Source: Herbiconiux sp. SALV-R1 (GTDB lineage: Bacteria > Actinomycetota > Actinomycetes > Actinomycetales > Microbacteriaceae). From it: a stretch of DNA of 64,000 nucleotides. This document shows, piece by piece, positions 1 to 8,021 of the stretch; position 1 is the stretch's first letter; each line of letters starts with the position of its first letter. The notes below the pieces were generated by a model, which worked only from the letters and a program-made list of their open reading frames with translations, searched no databases and was not told the DNA's origin. The position numbers and the translations under genes are program-made. The stretch covers positions 558,001 through 622,000 of the forward strand of contig NZ_CP053344.1 of assembly GCF_013113715.1 (NCBI RefSeq), given 5' to 3'.

Positions 1-1
1 C

Positions 2-526
2 CCGCCGCACAGGGTGCACGCCGCGACAGAGCTGCACCTCGCCGAGCCGGGCCTGCCGTTCACGGCGCTGCGCAACGGCTTCTACGCCAGCACGCTGGCC
101 GTCGCCATCGGGGACGCGCTCGCGACCGGCGTCATCGCGGCACCCGCCGACGGCCCGGTCTCCTGGACGGCGCACGCCGACCTGGCCGAGGTGGCGGCTC
201 TCGCGCTCGCCGACGAGGGCGTGCTCGACGGGGTGACACCTCCGCTCACCGCGCCCGAGCTCCTCGACCTGGAGCAGGTGGCGCGCATCCTGAGCGACAT
301 CACCGGGCGCACGATCGCGCGGGTCGTCGTCGACGACGAGGAGTGGAAGGCGGCTGCCATCGCCCGCGGGCTCGCGCCGCTCGTCGCCGACTTCTCGCTC
401 GGCATGTACCTCGCCGCCCGCGCGGGGGAGTACGCGGTCTCCGACCCCACCCTCGAATGCCTGCTCGGCCGCCCCGCCACCCCGGCCCGCGCGACCCTCG
501 ACCGCATCGTCGCCGCCGCGCGCTGA
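2..526 (+). CDS. NmrA-like NAD(P)-binding oxidoreductase, C-terminal part
   Basis: Partial gene: the frame is open to the left edge and the true start lies outside the window. The visible part resembles the C-terminal half of NmrA/QOR2-type atypical short-chain dehydrogenases (NAD(P)H:quinone oxidoreductase 2 family). It has the family's LPFTALRNGFY segment, then a SWTAHADLAEVAALAL segment and a long C-terminal helix region. The Rossmann dinucleotide motif would be upstream and is not seen, so the activity cannot be confirmed. The GTG at 14 is an internal codon, not a convincing start, because homology begins before it. Confidence 0.75.
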   Translation, partial: PPHRVHAATELHLAEPGLPFTALRNGFYASTLAVAIGDALATGVIAAPADGPVSWTAHADLAEVAALALADEGVLDGVTPPLTAPELLDLEQVARILSDITGRTIARVVVDDEEWKAAAIARGLAPLVADFSLGMYLAARAGEYAVSDPTLECLLGRPATPARATLDRIVAAAR

Positions 527-662
527 GGCAGCGCGGGCCGCCGGGCCAGGCCCCGCGCCTCCGGCGGTGTGAAGGCCCCCTTCGAGGGATACCGCGGGCG
601 GGCGCGCTCCTGCATACTCGCTAGGTGCTCGCCTGAGCCGTGAACCCGAAGGTCGAGACCCC

Positions 663-3392
663 ATGTCGAGCCGCACACCCCGACGACGGCCGCGCTGGCT
701 CGTCCGCACCGCCGCCGCCGTCGCGATCGGGGCGGTGGTGGCCGGCGGAAGCGTCGTCGCCTCCCCGCCGCAGTCGGCGCAAGCCTCCTGGCAGGGTGAC
801 ACCAGCACGTGGATCAACGGGCTCAACTCCTCGCTGAGCGGCGTCTCCGAGGTCTTCGGCAAGAAGCTGGGGCCGCTCAACATCGCACTCTCCTTCGCGG
901 TGCCCATCATCTCCTCGATCTTCGGCGACGGCGGGGGCGGAAAAGACCCGGGCCCCGGCATCCAGGACGTGCTCGACAAGCTGAACGAGCTCGACGACAT
1001 CGAGAACCGCCTCGACGTGATGCAGGAGAAGCTCGCCCAGATCGAGTCGGAGGTGCTGAAGGTCGACATCGACACGCTCATGGGCACCTGCACCGTGCAG
1101 ACCGCTCCGCTCAAGGACTACCTCGCCAAGGTGCGCGCCTCGCAGACCGACTACGAGAACGTGCTCACCGAGATCGACCGTCTGCGCGAGGAGAAGAGCG
1201 GCGACAAGAACCGGCTGAAGGCCTACGTCGACGCCTTCATCAAGTCGACGCTCGGTGCGACCGACCAGTACTCCGTCAACTCCAGCGCGATGGCGCTGTC
1301 GATCACGACCGTGCACGAGCGCATGGTGTCGGGCGGCGGAGGCAGCGGTGTCATCCAGGACTGCGGAACCGCCTACCTGGCGCAGTGGCGGTTCGCACAC
1401 ACCGCATCCGGTCAGGCCCAGGCCGTGACTGCCGATCAAGCCGGCGCCTGGGTGGACGACCGGCAGTACTACGAGCCGCTGCAGAACCTCGTGCAGTACT
1501 GGCAGATCGCCCAGACGCAAGGGGTGTTCCTGCTGCAGCAGGCGGCCCTCATGCAGGCGACGAAGCAGTACGTGAAGCAGAGCGGCCAGCACGTGCTGCC
1601 GGCAGATGCGTCGGCGGTGTGCAGCAGAGCGCTCAGCACCGAGAAGGCCCCGAATGCGGCGGTGGTGTGCGACACCTCGCTCAGGTACAGCAAGGGCTTC
1701 TACACCGACATCGTCAACGAGTGGCGTCAGGTGGGTGTGCCGTTCTCCGACGACAAGGTGATGATGAGTCTGGGCACCGAGGTCACGGGCGTGCAGAAGA
1801 CGGTTACGGTGTACGACGCGACGACCCAGAAGTTCACCGACACGAACGTCTCCACCGTGTCGCGGCTCTGGGTTCGTGACCCGGCGGCCTCCGGTGTTCC
1901 CTGGCAGTGGGGAACCTGGGCCACCACGGGAGCGGCGGCCACGAGCTACGCCGGGTTCAGCGGCTTCGTGCCCGCCGGTTCGGCCCAGTGGGGCGACCTC
2001 GTGGGCGGATACGAGGTGTCGCATCCGGGGGTGAAGCCCGAGGTCATGACGCCCCGGGAGAGCTTCCCCGAGCTGCGCGACACCTACGCCGCCTCGAACG
2101 TTCCGGCCTACGCGCCCACCGACATCATCGCGGCGATGAGCACCGCGAAGAGTTCCGCCGAGACGAGCGCCGATCCGGCGACCACCCCCACGGTCTTCGC
2201 CGCCTCCGGCATCGACATGGTCTGGATGCCCGGCCAGAAGGCGAGCTGGAACTTCTCCTTCGTCAAGGCGGGTGGCCTCGGCGCAATCGGGGGCCTCGAC
2301 TTCCCGCCGTCCTCCCTGGTCCGGCCCGACGCGCCCAATCGCCTCTACTTCGGGAGCGAAGGCCTCGCGATCAAGTGCTTCGTGGCGCGGGGTGACGGTG
2401 CGCTGTGCACCAGCGGCACCCCGGGAAGCGGTGCCACGGCGGGATCGACACTCGACCCGAACGTCGGCTCGTGGTTCATCGGCCGTCAGGCGACGGGCTG
2501 GGGTGTGGTCGACGGCGGGGGCGGTTTCGAGATCCACCCGGTGAACGAGAACATGGACCAGTTCTACGGCTACTCCGAGTCTCCCAGTCAGTGTGACGGG
2601 AGCGGGTGCCTCTACAAAATCGACACGATGTACCAGCAGCCCCGCTGGCTCGCGCCGTTCACGCTGAAGGACGGCAGCGTCGTCGAGGGCGACCCCTCGA
2701 CCGAAGCCACCCTCTGGCCCGTCGCGCCGATGCCGGCCGAGTGCGGAAAGACCTCCTGGGGCGCGCCCACCCGCTGCGGCGCCCAGCTCGACGCCTGGCT
2801 GAAGGCGAACATCCCGAATCCCGCCGTGAGCGGGCCGGTGCTGACGGCGCAGTCCGTCGTCACCCCGGTCGACAACGCCGGCACCGTCACCTGCCCGACG
2901 CCGACCTGGCAGCCACCGGCGACGACCGAGACCGGTGTGCCGATCGTCACCAGCCAGGCCACCTGGGCCGGGTGGGTGAGCAACACGCAGTCGGCCAAGG
3001 CGACGGCGGCCGTCGGTGCGCCATTCGTGCTCGGAGACCTGGCGAAGGAGTGGACGCCGAAGCCGAAGTCGTTCTCCGTGGTCTGCACCTACACGGCGCG
3101 GTACGCCGATCTCGCGAACGTCACCGTCGTGACGAGCAAGGCGGCCTCGGCCATCTTCGAGAACGGGGTCTACCGGCTGGGGTTGACCGGTGCGCCGGGT
3201 GACCCCGGTTCGCCGACGCCTGGCCCGGGGCAGCCGGGTGAGCCGGCGGCCGGCGGGTCGAACACGCTCGCGGCCACCGGCGCGGCGCCGGCCGGGTGGA
3301 TCGGTGCCGCGGGGCTCGTGCTGCTGCTCGGGGCGGCGCTCGCCGTCGGCGCGCGGGTGCGGATGCGGGCGCGGGCGCGCTCGCGCGGCTGA
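663..3392 (+). CDS. Large secreted LAxTG wall-anchored protein of unknown function
   Basis: The 909-aa product starts with an arginine-rich signal peptide (residues 1 to about 42, hydrophobic core AAAVAIGAVVAGG). Next come a hydrophobic stretch near residues 70-88 (LNIALSFAVPIISSIFG), a Gly-rich hinge and a strongly heptad-like coiled coil (about 100-140). A long domain without recognised motifs follows, with several Cys that could pair. The C-terminus is a Pro/Gly linker, LAATG, a membrane helix and an Arg-rich tail, i.e. a class E-type sortase signal. The combination of amphipathic helices and one buried hydrophobic segment recalls alpha-pore-forming toxins, but that is only a resemblance. 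The last 39 bp, stop included, are repeated in tandem immediately downstream. Confidence 0.8.
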   Translation: MSSRTPRRRPRWLVRTAAAVAIGAVVAGGSVVASPPQSAQASWQGDTSTWINGLNSSLSGVSEVFGKKLGPLNIALSFAVPIISSIFGDGGGGKDPGPGIQDVLDKLNELDDIENRLDVMQEKLAQIESEVLKVDIDTLMGTCTVQTAPLKDYLAKVRASQTDYENVLTEIDRLREEKSGDKNRLKAYVDAFIKSTLGATDQYSVNSSAMALSITTVHERMVSGGGGSGVIQDCGTAYLAQWRFAHTASGQAQAVTADQAGAWVDDRQYYEPLQNLVQYWQIAQTQGVFLLQQAALMQATKQYVKQSGQHVLPADASAVCSRALSTEKAPNAAVVCDTSLRYSKGFYTDIVNEWRQVGVPFSDDKVMMSLGTEVTGVQKTVTVYDATTQKFTDTNVSTVSRLWVRDPAASGVPWQWGTWATTGAAATSYAGFSGFVPAGSAQWGDLVGGYEVSHPGVKPEVMTPRESFPELRDTYAASNVPAYAPTDIIAAMSTAKSSAETSADPATTPTVFAASGIDMVWMPGQKASWNFSFVKAGGLGAIGGLDFPPSSLVRPDAPNRLYFGSEGLAIKCFVARGDGALCTSGTPGSGATAGSTLDPNVGSWFIGRQATGWGVVDGGGGFEIHPVNENMDQFYGYSESPSQCDGSGCLYKIDTMYQQPRWLAPFTLKDGSVVEGDPSTEATLWPVAPMPAECGKTSWGAPTRCGAQLDAWLKANIPNPAVSGPVLTAQSVVTPVDNAGTVTCPTPTWQPPATTETGVPIVTSQATWAGWVSNTQSAKATAAVGAPFVLGDLAKEWTPKPKSFSVVCTYTARYADLANVTVVTSKAASAIFENGVYRLGLTGAPGDPGSPTPGPGQPGEPAAGGSNTLAATGAAPAGWIGAAGLVLLLGAALAVGARVRMRARARSRG

Positions 3393-3431
3393 CGGGTGCG
3401 GATGCGCATGCGGGCGCGCTCGCGCGGCTGA
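3354..3431 (+). repeat. 39-bp tandem duplication of a gene 3' end
   Basis: Two adjacent 39-bp units (3354-3392 and 3393-3431) are nearly identical. The first is the end of the 909-aa wall-protein gene with its TGA. The second restarts directly after that stop with the same CGGGTGCGGATGCG beginning and ends in CGCTCGCGCGGCTGA. The length is a multiple of three, so the second copy is in frame and would add RVRMRMRARSRG before a second stop if the first were read through. The same kind of event is seen at 14109 and 61311. Confidence 0.85.
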
Positions 3432-3445
3432 CAGATGCGGCGCCC

Positions 3446-3865
3446 TCAGACTAGACGGATGCCGACCGGCCCCCGGGCGGTCGACGGGTCGACGGGCGCG
3501 CCCCCCTGCAGCCACACGACCACCTCACGGTCGGCGAGGCGCCGGGCGGCGCGGCGCATCAGTTCACGACGAGCGGATGCGCTGCCGGGCTCGGTCTCGG
3601 AACCGTCAGGCGCATCGAGGCTGTCGAGATCGACCGCCGTTCCCCGGGGCCGGTGACTCAGGGCGGCGACGATGCGCTCCTCGGCCGCGCGATCATCCGC
3701 TGTCACGCCGCGGCGGCGGCAGGCGTCGGAGCAGTAGCGCACCTCGTTCCACGACCGCGCCCACTTCGCCCGCCACTCGAAACGGCGCCCGCACGACGCA
3801 CAGATCTTCGACGGCGTGGCGGCGCCGCCCGAGACGCGTGTGCTGCCCGACCGGCCTCGCGTCAT
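3446..3865 (-). CDS. DUF2256 and DUF3253 domain protein
   Basis: A 139-aa protein with two parts. The N-terminal zinc-ribbon-like DUF2256 segment (about residues 20-52) reads [14 protein letters not shown] then [10 protein letters not shown], with four Cys spaced as a metal site. The C-terminal DUF3253 winged-helix-like segment (about 55-139) carries [23 protein letters not shown]. These domains are found together in many Actinobacteria and Proteobacteria with no established function; nucleic-acid binding is an inference from the fold. The ATG at 3865 fits the beginning of homology. The gene lies 5 bp downstream of the small membrane-protein gene and is probably cotranscribed with it. Confidence 0.85.
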   Translation of the reverse strand: MTRGRSGSTRVSGGAATPSKICASCGRRFEWRAKWARSWNEVRYCSDACRRRGVTADDRAAEERIVAALSHRPRGTAVDLDSLDAPDGSETEPGSASARRELMRRAARRLADREVVVWLQGGAPVDPSTARGPVGIRLV

Positions 3866-3870
3866 GCGGA

Positions 3871-4062
3871 CTACTCGGTGCCGGAGGGTGCGCTCGGGTC
3901 GGCGGCGGGCTTGTCGGGCGTGTTGCGCTCGTCCCAGCTGTGCCGGCGCAGCGCTGACAGCACGGCACCGCGGATGATCAGCCACTGGAGGAATGCCCCG
4001 ACGATCACCGCGGGAAGCCAGAGGGGCAGCGTGGTCATGAACGCGTCGAACGGATCTCTCAT
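3871..4062 (-). CDS. Small single-pass membrane protein
   Basis: A 63-aa product, [15 protein letters not shown]..., with one hydrophobic helix (about residues 10-32, [19 protein letters not shown]) and a polar, Pro/Asp-rich C-terminal tail. I recognise no family. It precedes the DUF2256/DUF3253 gene with a 5-bp gap, so the two probably form a bicistronic unit read leftward from the region near 4070. The longer in-frame extension to 4191 was rejected because it overlaps the divergent VOC gene and looks like antisense sequence. Confidence 0.65.
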   Translation of the reverse strand: MRDPFDAFMTTLPLWLPAVIVGAFLQWLIIRGAVLSALRRHSWDERNTPDKPAADPSAPSGTE

Positions 4063-4109
4063 CCCCCCAGTACACCCGGGTCGGTCGTCGGCCGCTCGAC
4101 CGGAACCCC

Positions 4110-4138
4110 TTGACTGCGTGCTTGCTTTTTGCAAGTAT
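4110..4138 (+). promoter_or_regulatory. Promoter with HxlR-type palindrome, probably leaderless
   Basis: TTGACT at 4110-4115 is followed 17 bp later by AAGTAT at 4133-4138, only 6 bp before the ATG at 4145, so the transcript would begin at or next to the start codon. The spacer contains the palindrome CTTGC-TTTTT-GCAAG (4121-4135). Its position across the promoter suggests the operator of the HxlR-type regulator encoded second in the operon. There is no Shine-Dalgarno sequence upstream of the ATG, which agrees with a leaderless mRNA. Confidence 0.55.
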
Positions 4139-4144
4139 CTCGAC

Positions 4145-4546
4145 ATGAGCCTCTTCATCTCCTGCCCGGTCGCCGATGTCGACCGGGCCACCGCCTTCTA
4201 CACCGCCCTCGGGTGGACCCTCAACCCCGAGATGTCCGACCACAACGTCTCCTGCTTCGCCATCGCGCCCGAGCAGTACGTCATGCTCAGCAGCCGCGAG
4301 ATGTACGCGAGCGTCGGGGGAGTCGAGGAGCTCATCGGCGGCCCCGACACGCCCTCGAAGGTCACCGTGTCGTTCGACCTCCCGAGCCACGAGGCCGTCG
4401 ACGAGCTCGTCGAGCGGGCGCGGGCGGCCGGCGGGCGCGTCGGCGACACCGACGACTACCCGTTCATGTACCAGCGGCAGTTCGACGACCCCGACGGCTA
4501 CCACTACTCGCCGTTCTTCATGAAACCCGACGCCGCGACCGCGTGA
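4145..4546 (+). CDS. VOC family (glyoxalase/bleomycin-resistance fold) protein
   Basis: A 133-aa single VOC-domain protein. The opening [19 protein letters not shown] and the closing [13 protein letters not shown] are typical of the small lactoylglutathione-lyase-like subgroup. The usual second metal ligand Glu is not obvious at the end (YHYSPFFM replaces a G.LxEL type strand), so metal-dependent catalysis is uncertain. It is first in a three-gene operon; its stop overlaps the next start by 4 bp. The ATG at 4145 is chosen because homology starts there and the promoter lies directly upstream. Confidence 0.85.
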   Translation: MSLFISCPVADVDRATAFYTALGWTLNPEMSDHNVSCFAIAPEQYVMLSSREMYASVGGVEELIGGPDTPSKVTVSFDLPSHEAVDELVERARAAGGRVGDTDDYPFMYQRQFDDPDGYHYSPFFMKPDAATA

Positions 4547-4845
4547 GCGATCTCGCCGCGGCCCTCGACGTCGTCGGTGCGCGGTGGGCGCTGCTCATCG
4601 TGGCGCGACTGCTCGACGGGCCGCAGCGCTACGGCGACCTGCAGCGCGACCTCGGTGTTCCCACGAACATCCTCGCCACGCGCCTGCGCGAGCTCGAGGG
4701 GGCGGGAGTGCTGACACGGCTGCTCCTGTTCCACAACACCCGCGCCTACGCCCTCACCGAGCGCGGGCTCGCGCTGCGCGACGCCGTCGTCGCGTTGGAG
4801 CGGTGGGGTGCAGAGGTCACGATGGAAGGAAAGAGCGACGGATGA
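4543..4845 (+). CDS. HxlR-type winged-helix transcriptional regulator
   Basis: A 100-aa protein beginning with GTG. The sequence [21 protein letters not shown], then [29 protein letters not shown], is the HxlR/MarR-like winged helix, with the expected dyad of recognition helix and wing. It lacks the N-terminal Cys used for redox sensing in YodB/CatR-type members, so a thiol switch at that place is unlikely. It is coupled to both neighbours by 4-bp overlaps. It probably autoregulates through the CTTGC-N5-GCAAG palindrome at 4121. Confidence 0.85.
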   Translation: MSDLAAALDVVGARWALLIVARLLDGPQRYGDLQRDLGVPTNILATRLRELEGAGVLTRLLLFHNTRAYALTERGLALRDAVVALERWGAEVTMEGKSDG

Positions 4846-5405
4846 GAACCCTCCGCTACGGAATCAACGTCACCCTCGACGGATGCGTGCATCACGAAGC
4901 CGGAATCGCCCCCGACGACGAGTCGATGCGCTTCTGGACCGCGGAGATCGAGCGCGCCGACGCGCTCCTGTACGGCCGTGTCACCTACGGCATGATGGAG
5001 TCGGCCTGGCGCCGACCCGCCTCAGGAGTGTGGCCCGCGTGGATGGGTGACCGCGACCTCCCCTTCGCCGAGGCGATCGACGCCACGCCCAAACACGTGG
5101 TCTCGAGCACGCTCGAGACTGTCGACTGGAACGCCGACCTGGTGCGCGGCGAGCTGGGCCAGGCGGTGCGCGAGCTGAAGGAGCGACCGGGGTCGAGCCT
5201 GTCGGTCGGGGGTGTCACGCTCCCGCTAGCGCTTGCCGAGCTGGGTCTGATCGACGAGTACGTCTTCGTCGTACACCCGGTGATCGCCGGCCACGGCCCG
5301 ACCCTCTTCGACGGCCTCCGCGACCGCGCACTCCTCGACCTCGTCGACCGCCAGGAGTTCAGCTCGGGCGCGATCGCTCTGCACTACCGGCCCGCCCGCG
5401 TGTGA
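4842..5405 (+). CDS. Dihydrofolate-reductase-family (RibD C-terminal-like) protein
   Basis: The 187-aa product matches the RibD C-terminal/DHFR-like fold: an initial strand LRYGINVTLDGCV, the dinucleotide-site region DALLYGRVTYGMM, the SVGGVTLPLALAELGLIDEY segment and the HPVIAGHGPTLF loop. These stand-alone proteins are thought to be NAD(P)H-dependent reductases, but few have known substrates. It is third in the operon with the VOC and HxlR genes (ATGA overlap), so it may take part in a small stress-response or detoxification unit. Confidence 0.85.
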   Translation: MRTLRYGINVTLDGCVHHEAGIAPDDESMRFWTAEIERADALLYGRVTYGMMESAWRRPASGVWPAWMGDRDLPFAEAIDATPKHVVSSTLETVDWNADLVRGELGQAVRELKERPGSSLSVGGVTLPLALAELGLIDEYVFVVHPVIAGHGPTLFDGLRDRALLDLVDRQEFSSGAIALHYRPARV

Positions 5406-5501
5406 GAACCGGCCCGCATCCGCATTCCGTCCCTGCAGCCACCGGATGGAGATCACCCGCGCCGGCCGCGCGGGACGTCGGGCGCCCGATACGGTGGTCG
5501 G

Positions 5502-5984
5502 ATGGCTCAGGATGCGGCACCCGGCGACACGACGATCGACCGGTTGCCGGTCGTCGAGTTCGCCTTCCCCGGACCCCTGCGTGATCGCATCGTCGCCGCG
5601 ATCCTCGCGGGCGAGAAGACGGCGACGAGCTCGCTCCTCCAGGAGTACGACGATCCCGACGAACCGCTGCCCGTCGTCGGCGGCCGGGGCGCCGTCGTCG
5701 ACTCGGCCGGAGAGCGGGTCGGCATCGTCCGGGTCGTCGACGTGCGCATCGTGCCCCTCGGGGATGTGCCCCTCGATCATGCTCTCGCGGAGGGCGAGGG
5801 GTATTCGTCGGTGAGCGACTGGCGCGCCGGCCATGAGCGCTTCTGGACCTCCGAGGCGATGCGAGCCGAACTCGGCGGCGACTTCGTGGTGAGCGACGAG
5901 CTGCCCGTCGTGCTCGAGACATTCGTGCTCGAGGGGCGCGCGCCCCAGCGCGCGGGTCACCCCGAGGCTCAGCCCGAGTCCTGA
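5502..5984 (+). CDS. ASCH domain protein
   Basis: A 160-aa protein of the ASCH (PUA-like) superfamily. The fold's features are visible: FAFPGPLRDRIVAAILAGEKTATSSL near the N-terminus, a central GAVVDSAGERVGIVRVVDVRIVPLGDV strand pair, and the aromatic WRAGHERFW helix. Family members bind RNA or nucleosides, and some (YqfB type) are amidohydrolases; nothing here decides between them. It stands alone, with its own start at 5502 about 96 bp after the RibD-like gene. Confidence 0.85.
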   Translation: MAQDAAPGDTTIDRLPVVEFAFPGPLRDRIVAAILAGEKTATSSLLQEYDDPDEPLPVVGGRGAVVDSAGERVGIVRVVDVRIVPLGDVPLDHALAEGEGYSSVSDWRAGHERFWTSEAMRAELGGDFVVSDELPVVLETFVLEGRAPQRAGHPEAQPES

Positions 5985-6009
5985 CGCGGTCACTCCTCCG
6001 CGGCGTCAG
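5981..6009. terminator. Weak inverted repeat between convergent genes
   Basis: CTGACGC (5981-5987) is repeated in inverse as GCGTCAG (6003-6009), with a 15-nt loop and no T tract. It lies just at the end of the ASCH gene and 118 bp from the end of the opposing wall-protein gene. It may be a weak bidirectional terminator. Confidence 0.35.
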
Positions 6010-6127
6010 CCCTCCAACCGGGCGCGTCGAGGCGGATGGCGTCGCAGCCCACGATGCGGCGGAGAGAGTCTTCGAGGCCGTCGAGCGTATCTGAAGCCCG
6101 CGGGAGGGCTCACCTTGGGTGGGGGCG

Positions 6128-7180
6128 CTACCGCGACGGGCGGATGCGTGAACGGATGCGCAGCGCCAGTCCTGCACCGAAGAGGGCGACCGCCGTCAGG
6201 GCGATGGCGGCGGCTGCCGGTGCGGGGCCGCCGGTGTCGGCGAGGGCGGCGGCGGGCGCAGGGGTGGGGGTGGGTGGTGGTGCTGCCGGGGCGGAACCTC
6301 CACCACCGGGCGCGGGCGCACCGGGCGCGGGCGCGCCGGGGTCAGGCGTCTCGCCCTTTCCGGGAGGCGGCGTCGGCGTGGGCGGTGGCGACGTCATGTC
6401 GCCGTCGAGGGGGATGACGGAGCTCGTCTGCATCAGGGGAGACGCGCAGTCGGCGGTCAGCTCGATGCGCGCTCCCGCCGTCGAGGGCTTCGTCTGCTGC
6501 AACCAGGTGCTCAGGAACTCGAGCGGGAACGTCGCTTGGCGATCGGCGTCGACAGCGAGCCTGGCCAGGGCGATCGGAACGGAGACGTCGAGCCCGGGCT
6601 CGATCTCGTAGTGGTAGTCGGCGGTGACCTGAATGACATCGCGGCAGATGCCCACGCTGGCGGACTCACCGGTCGGTCCCTCCGAGAGGGAGGTGACCGT
6701 GATGTCGGCGGGCACCGAGAGGGCGAAGACAGCCGACTCGATCGTGGCCGAGGCACTCGAAGCGGGAGCGCTGCAGAAAGCCGTGAACTCGATCGATGCC
6801 CCCGAGCGGAGCGTCTCGGTGTCGAACCAGCTGCCGACCGTCGAGAGGGGGAGGGTGGGCTCCTCCGACGCGGCGAAGGGCACGTTGACCACCTTCGGGC
6901 GCCCGCCGTCGGGGTCCACCAGGGCCGTGCTCAGAACGAAGGCCGACGGAGTGCCGCCGGCGACGCATCCCGAGACCGTGACCGAGCCGAGGTCGGCGCC
7001 GGGCGTCGCCAGATCCTGCACGAACAGATCGTCGGGCAGCTGCACCGCCAGTGCCGCGGGCGCCGCCTCCGATGCGGGCTCGTCGGCCTCCGTCGCCAGC
7101 GCCGCCTGCGCTCCCAGCGCGCCGAACACGACAGTCGCGACGACGACCGCGGCCGCCCGCCTTGCGAAACCTCGACCCAC
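6128..7180 (-). CDS. Secreted LADTG wall-anchored protein of unknown function
   Basis: Read from the GTG at 7180 (350 aa). GAGGGGG stands 5-6 nt before this codon, and the protein then begins directly with a signal peptide (VGRGFARRAAAVVVATVVFG, cleavage near ALA-T). An ATG at 7228 would add 16 residues with no ribosome site. Two similar beta-rich repeats follow, each with a Cys pair (SGCVAGG ... FCSAP and VGICRDVI ... DCASP), suggesting disulfide-closed Ig-like domains. The C-terminus is a Pro/Thr/Ala linker, LADTG, a membrane helix and an Arg tail, as in the 909-aa protein. No catalytic motif is seen. Confidence 0.8.
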   Translation of the reverse strand: MGRGFARRAAAVVVATVVFGALGAQAALATEADEPASEAAPAALAVQLPDDLFVQDLATPGADLGSVTVSGCVAGGTPSAFVLSTALVDPDGGRPKVVNVPFAASEEPTLPLSTVGSWFDTETLRSGASIEFTAFCSAPASSASATIESAVFALSVPADITVTSLSEGPTGESASVGICRDVIQVTADYHYEIEPGLDVSVPIALARLAVDADRQATFPLEFLSTWLQQTKPSTAGARIELTADCASPLMQTSSVIPLDGDMTSPPPTPTPPPGKGETPDPGAPAPGAPAPGGGGSAPAAPPPTPTPAPAAALADTGGPAPAAAAIALTAVALFGAGLALRIRSRIRPSR

Positions 7181-7248
7181 AGCATCCCCCTCGACGCTCG
7201 ACGCGTTCCCGAGAACTCTACCGGGCACGGCGCCGCGGCGAGCCAGAG

Positions 7249-7285
7249 CCGCCCGCCTGCCCGCCGGTCACCGGCAGGCGGGCGG
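7249..7285 (-). terminator. Hairpin terminator behind the dihydroxyacetone kinase operon
   Basis: CCGCCCGCCTGCC (7249-7261) and its perfect complement GGCAGGCGGGCGG (7273-7285) form a 13-bp stem with an 11-nt loop, 12 bp past the end of the last operon gene. There is no U tract, as is common in high-GC actinobacteria. Confidence 0.6.
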
Positions 7286-7296
7286 GCGCCTCCACC

Positions 7297-8007
7297 TCAC
7301 CCGACGATCGCGTCGAGCCACTCCAGTGGCCGCCGGCCCTCGAACGCACCCACCGCCGCGGCGCCCGACTCGAAGAACAGGGCGATCGTCACCGCCCCCG
7401 GGTCGAGCACGCCGCGCGCGAGCTCGCCGACGTAGCTCGCCCGGCCGCGCGACGCGACGAGGTCGGCCGTCGACTCGGCTCCCGCCCGGGCCGCCACCGC
7501 CGCAGCGGTCATCGCGTCGGCGAGCGAGCCGCCGCCGCCTGCGGACTCGGTGAGCGCATCCGTCGCCGGTGAGAGTGCGTCGATCATGGTGTTGTCGCCG
7601 ACCTTCGCCCCGCCGAGCTTCTGGATGGTCGCGAGACCGGCCGCGACCCCGGCCGCCAGCTCGGTCGCGCGGGCCCCGGTGGGCGACCCCGCCCGCGAGA
7701 TGTCGCGGAACCACATGCCGAACAGCGGCCCACTCGTGCCGCCGGTGGCGAGGAAGCCGCGCGAGGTCGCACCGAACACGGTGGCGAAGCTCGCGATGTC
7801 GCGGTCGGGGAGGTTGTCGGTGGCGCGGCGCAGCGCCGAGGCGATATTGGTGCCGAAGTCGCCGTCGCCGGCGAGGCGGTCGAGGTCGGTGAGCCGCTCC
7901 TGGGCGGTGGCGAAGTCGGTGGCGAAGCGGGTGATCCAGTCGAAGGCGACGTGCCCGGTGACGGCGTCGGTGCTCAGTCCGGTGCTCAGTGGACGTTCGG
8001 TGCTCAT
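7297..8007 (-). CDS. DhaL-type dihydroxyacetone kinase ATP-binding subunit, second copy
   Basis: A 236-aa DAK phosphatase/DhaL-fold protein. It has the Mg-nucleotide aspartate motif LAGDGDFGTNI, the GGTSGPLFG loop, KVGDNTMIDAL and the C-terminal RGRASYVGELARGVLDPGA. It is the second L domain of this operon; the first is fused to DhaK. AAGGAG precedes its ATG, and the gap after DhaK is 14 bp. Because no PTS-type DhaM is present here, this copy may be the partner that uses ATP directly. Exchange of ADP on either L domain is not decidable from sequence. Confidence 0.88.
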   Translation of the reverse strand: MSTERPLSTGLSTDAVTGHVAFDWITRFATDFATAQERLTDLDRLAGDGDFGTNIASALRRATDNLPDRDIASFATVFGATSRGFLATGGTSGPLFGMWFRDISRAGSPTGARATELAAGVAAGLATIQKLGGAKVGDNTMIDALSPATDALTESAGGGGSLADAMTAAAVAARAGAESTADLVASRGRASYVGELARGVLDPGAVTIALFFESGAAAVGAFEGRRPLEWLDAIVG

Positions 8008-8021
8008 GGTGTTCGGGCTCC

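Noticed and set aside
621-3515. 964-codon open frame antisense to the large wall-protein gene
   Set aside because: Arg/Gly/His-rich, low-complexity translation typical of a shadow frame in high-GC DNA; the plus-strand gene has a signal peptide and LAxTG anchor.
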